Assembly: GCA_021160865.1 (NCBI GenBank)
Contig: JAGHBS010000231.1
Coordinates: 1 to 7,940, forward strand
DNA: 7,940 nt
DNA from: Planctomycetota bacterium
GTDB taxonomy: Bacteria; Planctomycetota; Phycisphaerae; SM23-33
Reading direction: 5' to 3'
Shown: one piece after another, positions 6,870 through 7,940 of the stretch
Layout of the letters: every line of letters begins with the position of its first letter
Numbering within the stretch: the first letter of the stretch is position 1
Notes under the pieces: model-generated
Told to the model about the DNA's origin: nothing
Databases searched by the model: none
What the model saw: only the letters and a program-made list of their open reading frames with translations
Made by a program: the position numbers and the translations under genes

Positions 6870-7289
6870 ATGAAACAAGCGGCTATCATAATCTTGGCAA
6901 TAATGATAATACTCGTTGGTTGTAATAACTCCAACCAATCGAAGCAGGCATCGTCGGACAACGAGTTTATCCCAAGGGAACAGGCTAAGAAGATTCTGTG
7001 GGACTTACCCGAAGTTGTGCAATGGTCAAACGAAGTAAGAAGGAAATATCACGGTAAGGTAGTTCCTGTCTGTACGGTTGAGCGGACACCTAAACAATGC
7101 CTTGATAGCGGAGAAAAGCCGGCGTGGATTTTCTATTTTGGCCTGTCAAGCCCTGATGAAACAATCCTCTGGAATCGATTCAGGGTTGATGCCCAGAATG
7201 CGGCAGTTGGAGTTTGGGACCCATTTAGTGGTAAATATATATCGCTTGAGAAGTGGCGCAAGAAGAATCGGCTTCGTCAACGGAGGTAA
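6870..7289 (+). CDS. Small lipoprotein of unknown function
   Basis: This 139-residue protein has a type II signal peptide: MK, a hydrophobic run (residues 4-16), and the lipobox LVGC with the lipidated cysteine at C18, followed by NNSNQSKQ. The mature part is about 122 residues, with a polar flexible stretch (19-33), a helical stretch (IPREQAKKILWDLPEVVQW, 34-52) and a beta-rich second half. This second half carries AWIFYFG (85-91) and WNRFRVDAQNAAVGVWDP (101-118) and ends very basic (KWRKKNRLRQRR). C68 and C77 could form a disulfide outside the cytoplasm. The strand pattern with RVDAQNAAVGV loosely recalls PepSY-type domains (VDA-x-TGEV), which is only an impression. N19 instead of Asp after the cysteine would favour outer-membrane sorting under the E. 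coli rule, if that rule applies here. It is a single-gene unit, divergent from cmk and closed by a strong terminator. I do not recognise the family. Confidence 0.75.
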   Translation: MKQAAIIILAIMIILVGCNNSNQSKQASSDNEFIPREQAKKILWDLPEVVQWSNEVRRKYHGKVVPVCTVERTPKQCLDSGEKPAWIFYFGLSSPDETILWNRFRVDAQNAAVGVWDPFSGKYISLEKWRKKNRLRQRR

Positions 7290-7314
7290 AAGTTTCAAAG
7301 GGCTCGCAATATAC

Positions 7315-7366
7315 ATTGGTGAAAGTCCCCTGGCTTAGTCAGGGGACTTTCACCAATAATTTTTTT
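7315..7366 (+). terminator. Strong intrinsic terminator after the lipoprotein gene
   Basis: A perfect 18-bp inverted repeat (7315-7332 and 7340-7357, core GTCCCC/GGGGAC) encloses the 7-base loop GCTTAGT and is followed by AA and seven T (7360-7366). This is a textbook rho-independent terminator for plus-strand transcription, 25 bases after the lipoprotein stop. The complement has no T run after the hairpin, so it is less likely to terminate the pyruvate:ferredoxin oxidoreductase transcript coming from the other side. Confidence 0.93.
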
Positions 7367-7384
7367 CGATTTTTAGAAACTTTA

Positions 7385-7940
7385 TTACCTATCAGATTGT
7401 TCTTCTTTCGGCGCTCCGGGCATTGAGGCAAGGTGTTCATACATCTGCCAGCGGGCATTAAGATTTTGCTGTGCCTGTTGAAGGAGACGCTCTGCCTGTT
7501 CGGGGTTGGTCGTAGTGAGCATTTTGAAGCGAGTTTCGTTATAGGCGTAATCCTTCAGGCTTATTGAAGGCGCCTTGCTATCAAGTTGAAGCGGATTTTC
7601 GCCCCGAGCAGCTCGACGAGGATCATAGCGATAAATCGGCCAGGCACCGGATTGAACTGCACGCTTTTGCTGATCCAATGCAGTTCGCATGTCTATCCCG
7701 TGAGCGATGCAATGGCAGTATGCGATTATAATGCTCGGGCCATCGTAGCTTTCTGCCTCAACGAACGCCTTTACGCATTGACTATCATTTGCCCCCAATG
7801 CAACTTGTGCGACATAAACATTTCCATAGGTCATAGCAAGCATACCAAGGTCTTTTTTAGGTAGGGGCTTTCCGCCGGCTGCAAACTTGGCTACTGCTGC
7901 TTGTGGCGTTGCCTTGGAACATTGACCACCGGTATTGGAA
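7385..7940 (-). CDS. nifJ: Pyruvate:ferredoxin (flavodoxin) oxidoreductase, C-terminal part (cut by window edge)
   Basis: The frame is open to the right edge of the window. The first whole codon starts at 7939, giving 184 residues up to the TAA at 7387-7385; a full single-chain enzyme is about 1,170-1,200 residues. The fragment begins SNTGGQCSKATP, the end of the thiamine-diphosphate and magnesium site. KKDLGMLAMTYGNVYVAQ, EAESYDGPSIIIAY, YCHCIAHG (74-81) and WPIYRYDP follow, all typical of the end of this enzyme. C77 in YCHCIAHG matches the cysteine that, with three in the ferredoxin-like part, binds the proximal [4Fe-4S] cluster. The enzyme converts pyruvate and CoA to acetyl-CoA and CO2, reducing ferredoxin, and is oxygen-sensitive in most anaerobes. 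The ATG at 7843 is an internal methionine and not the start. The symbol nifJ is used by homology and does not imply a role in nitrogen fixation. Confidence 0.95.
   Translation of the reverse strand, partial: SNTGGQCSKATPQAAVAKFAAGGKPLPKKDLGMLAMTYGNVYVAQVALGANDSQCVKAFVEAESYDGPSIIIAYCHCIAHGIDMRTALDQQKRAVQSGAWPIYRYDPRRAARGENPLQLDSKAPSISLKDYAYNETRFKMLTTTNPEQAERLLQQAQQNLNARWQMYEHLASMPGAPKEEQSDR

Noticed and set aside
7281..7287. Strong Shine-Dalgarno-like GGAGGT at the lipoprotein stop codon
   Set aside because: No start codon with an open frame of useful length follows at the right distance before the terminator hairpin.
7078..7338. 86-codon open frame overlapping the lipoprotein gene
   Set aside because: It overlaps the lipoprotein in another frame, runs into the terminator stem and resembles no protein; it is a shadow of the lipoprotein gene.

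Overview
The window is a stretch of bacterial chromosome with moderate GC, dense genes and mostly housekeeping functions. The best guess for the source is an anaerobic or fermentative member of the Planctomycetota, possibly Phycisphaerae/Sedimentisphaerales-like. The clues are the cytidylate kinase motif GRDQGT in place of the common GRDIGT, a GGNDS/PKTIDND-type (probably diphosphate-dependent) phosphofructokinase, and a single-chain pyruvate:ferredoxin oxidoreductase. This placement rests on family memory, not on a search.

Layout. Bases 1-119 carry no certain gene, though one reading frame may hold the last 30 residues of a preceding gene. A plus-strand operon follows: an M24 Xaa-Pro aminopeptidase-like protein (120-1244), accB (1283-1759), accC (1786-3156) and a 6-phosphofructokinase (3159-4379). 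The gaps between these genes are 38, 26 and 2 bases. Facing it on the minus strand is a second cluster, read cmk (6792-6118), plsC (6121-5429), then a COG0731-like radical SAM protein with a winged-helix tail (5382-4420). cmk and plsC overlap by an ATGA, and the radical SAM gene starts 46 bases beyond plsC. Divergent from cmk is a small uncharacterised lipoprotein gene (6870-7289), which ends in a very strong intrinsic terminator (7315-7366). The right edge holds the C-terminal 184 residues of a minus-strand pyruvate:ferredoxin oxidoreductase (7940-7385), cut by the window.

How the genes fit together. Phosphofructokinase makes fructose-1,6-bisphosphate for glycolysis, and pyruvate:ferredoxin oxidoreductase turns the resulting pyruvate into acetyl-CoA. 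AccB and AccC form the biotin half of acetyl-CoA carboxylase, which makes malonyl-CoA for fatty acids. PlsC places acyl chains on lysophosphatidate, and Cmk supplies CDP for nucleotide pools and, through CTP, for CDP-diacylglycerol. So much of the window lies along a sugar-to-membrane-lipid route, although the genes fall in several transcription units. The carboxyltransferase subunits (accA, accD) are not here.

I found no defence system, mobile element, CRISPR array, tRNA or rRNA, and no convincing undescribed system. The items most worth a second look are the orphan lipoprotein, the possible leaderless start of cmk, the perfect 18-bp terminator stem, and the accBC-phosphofructokinase linkage.
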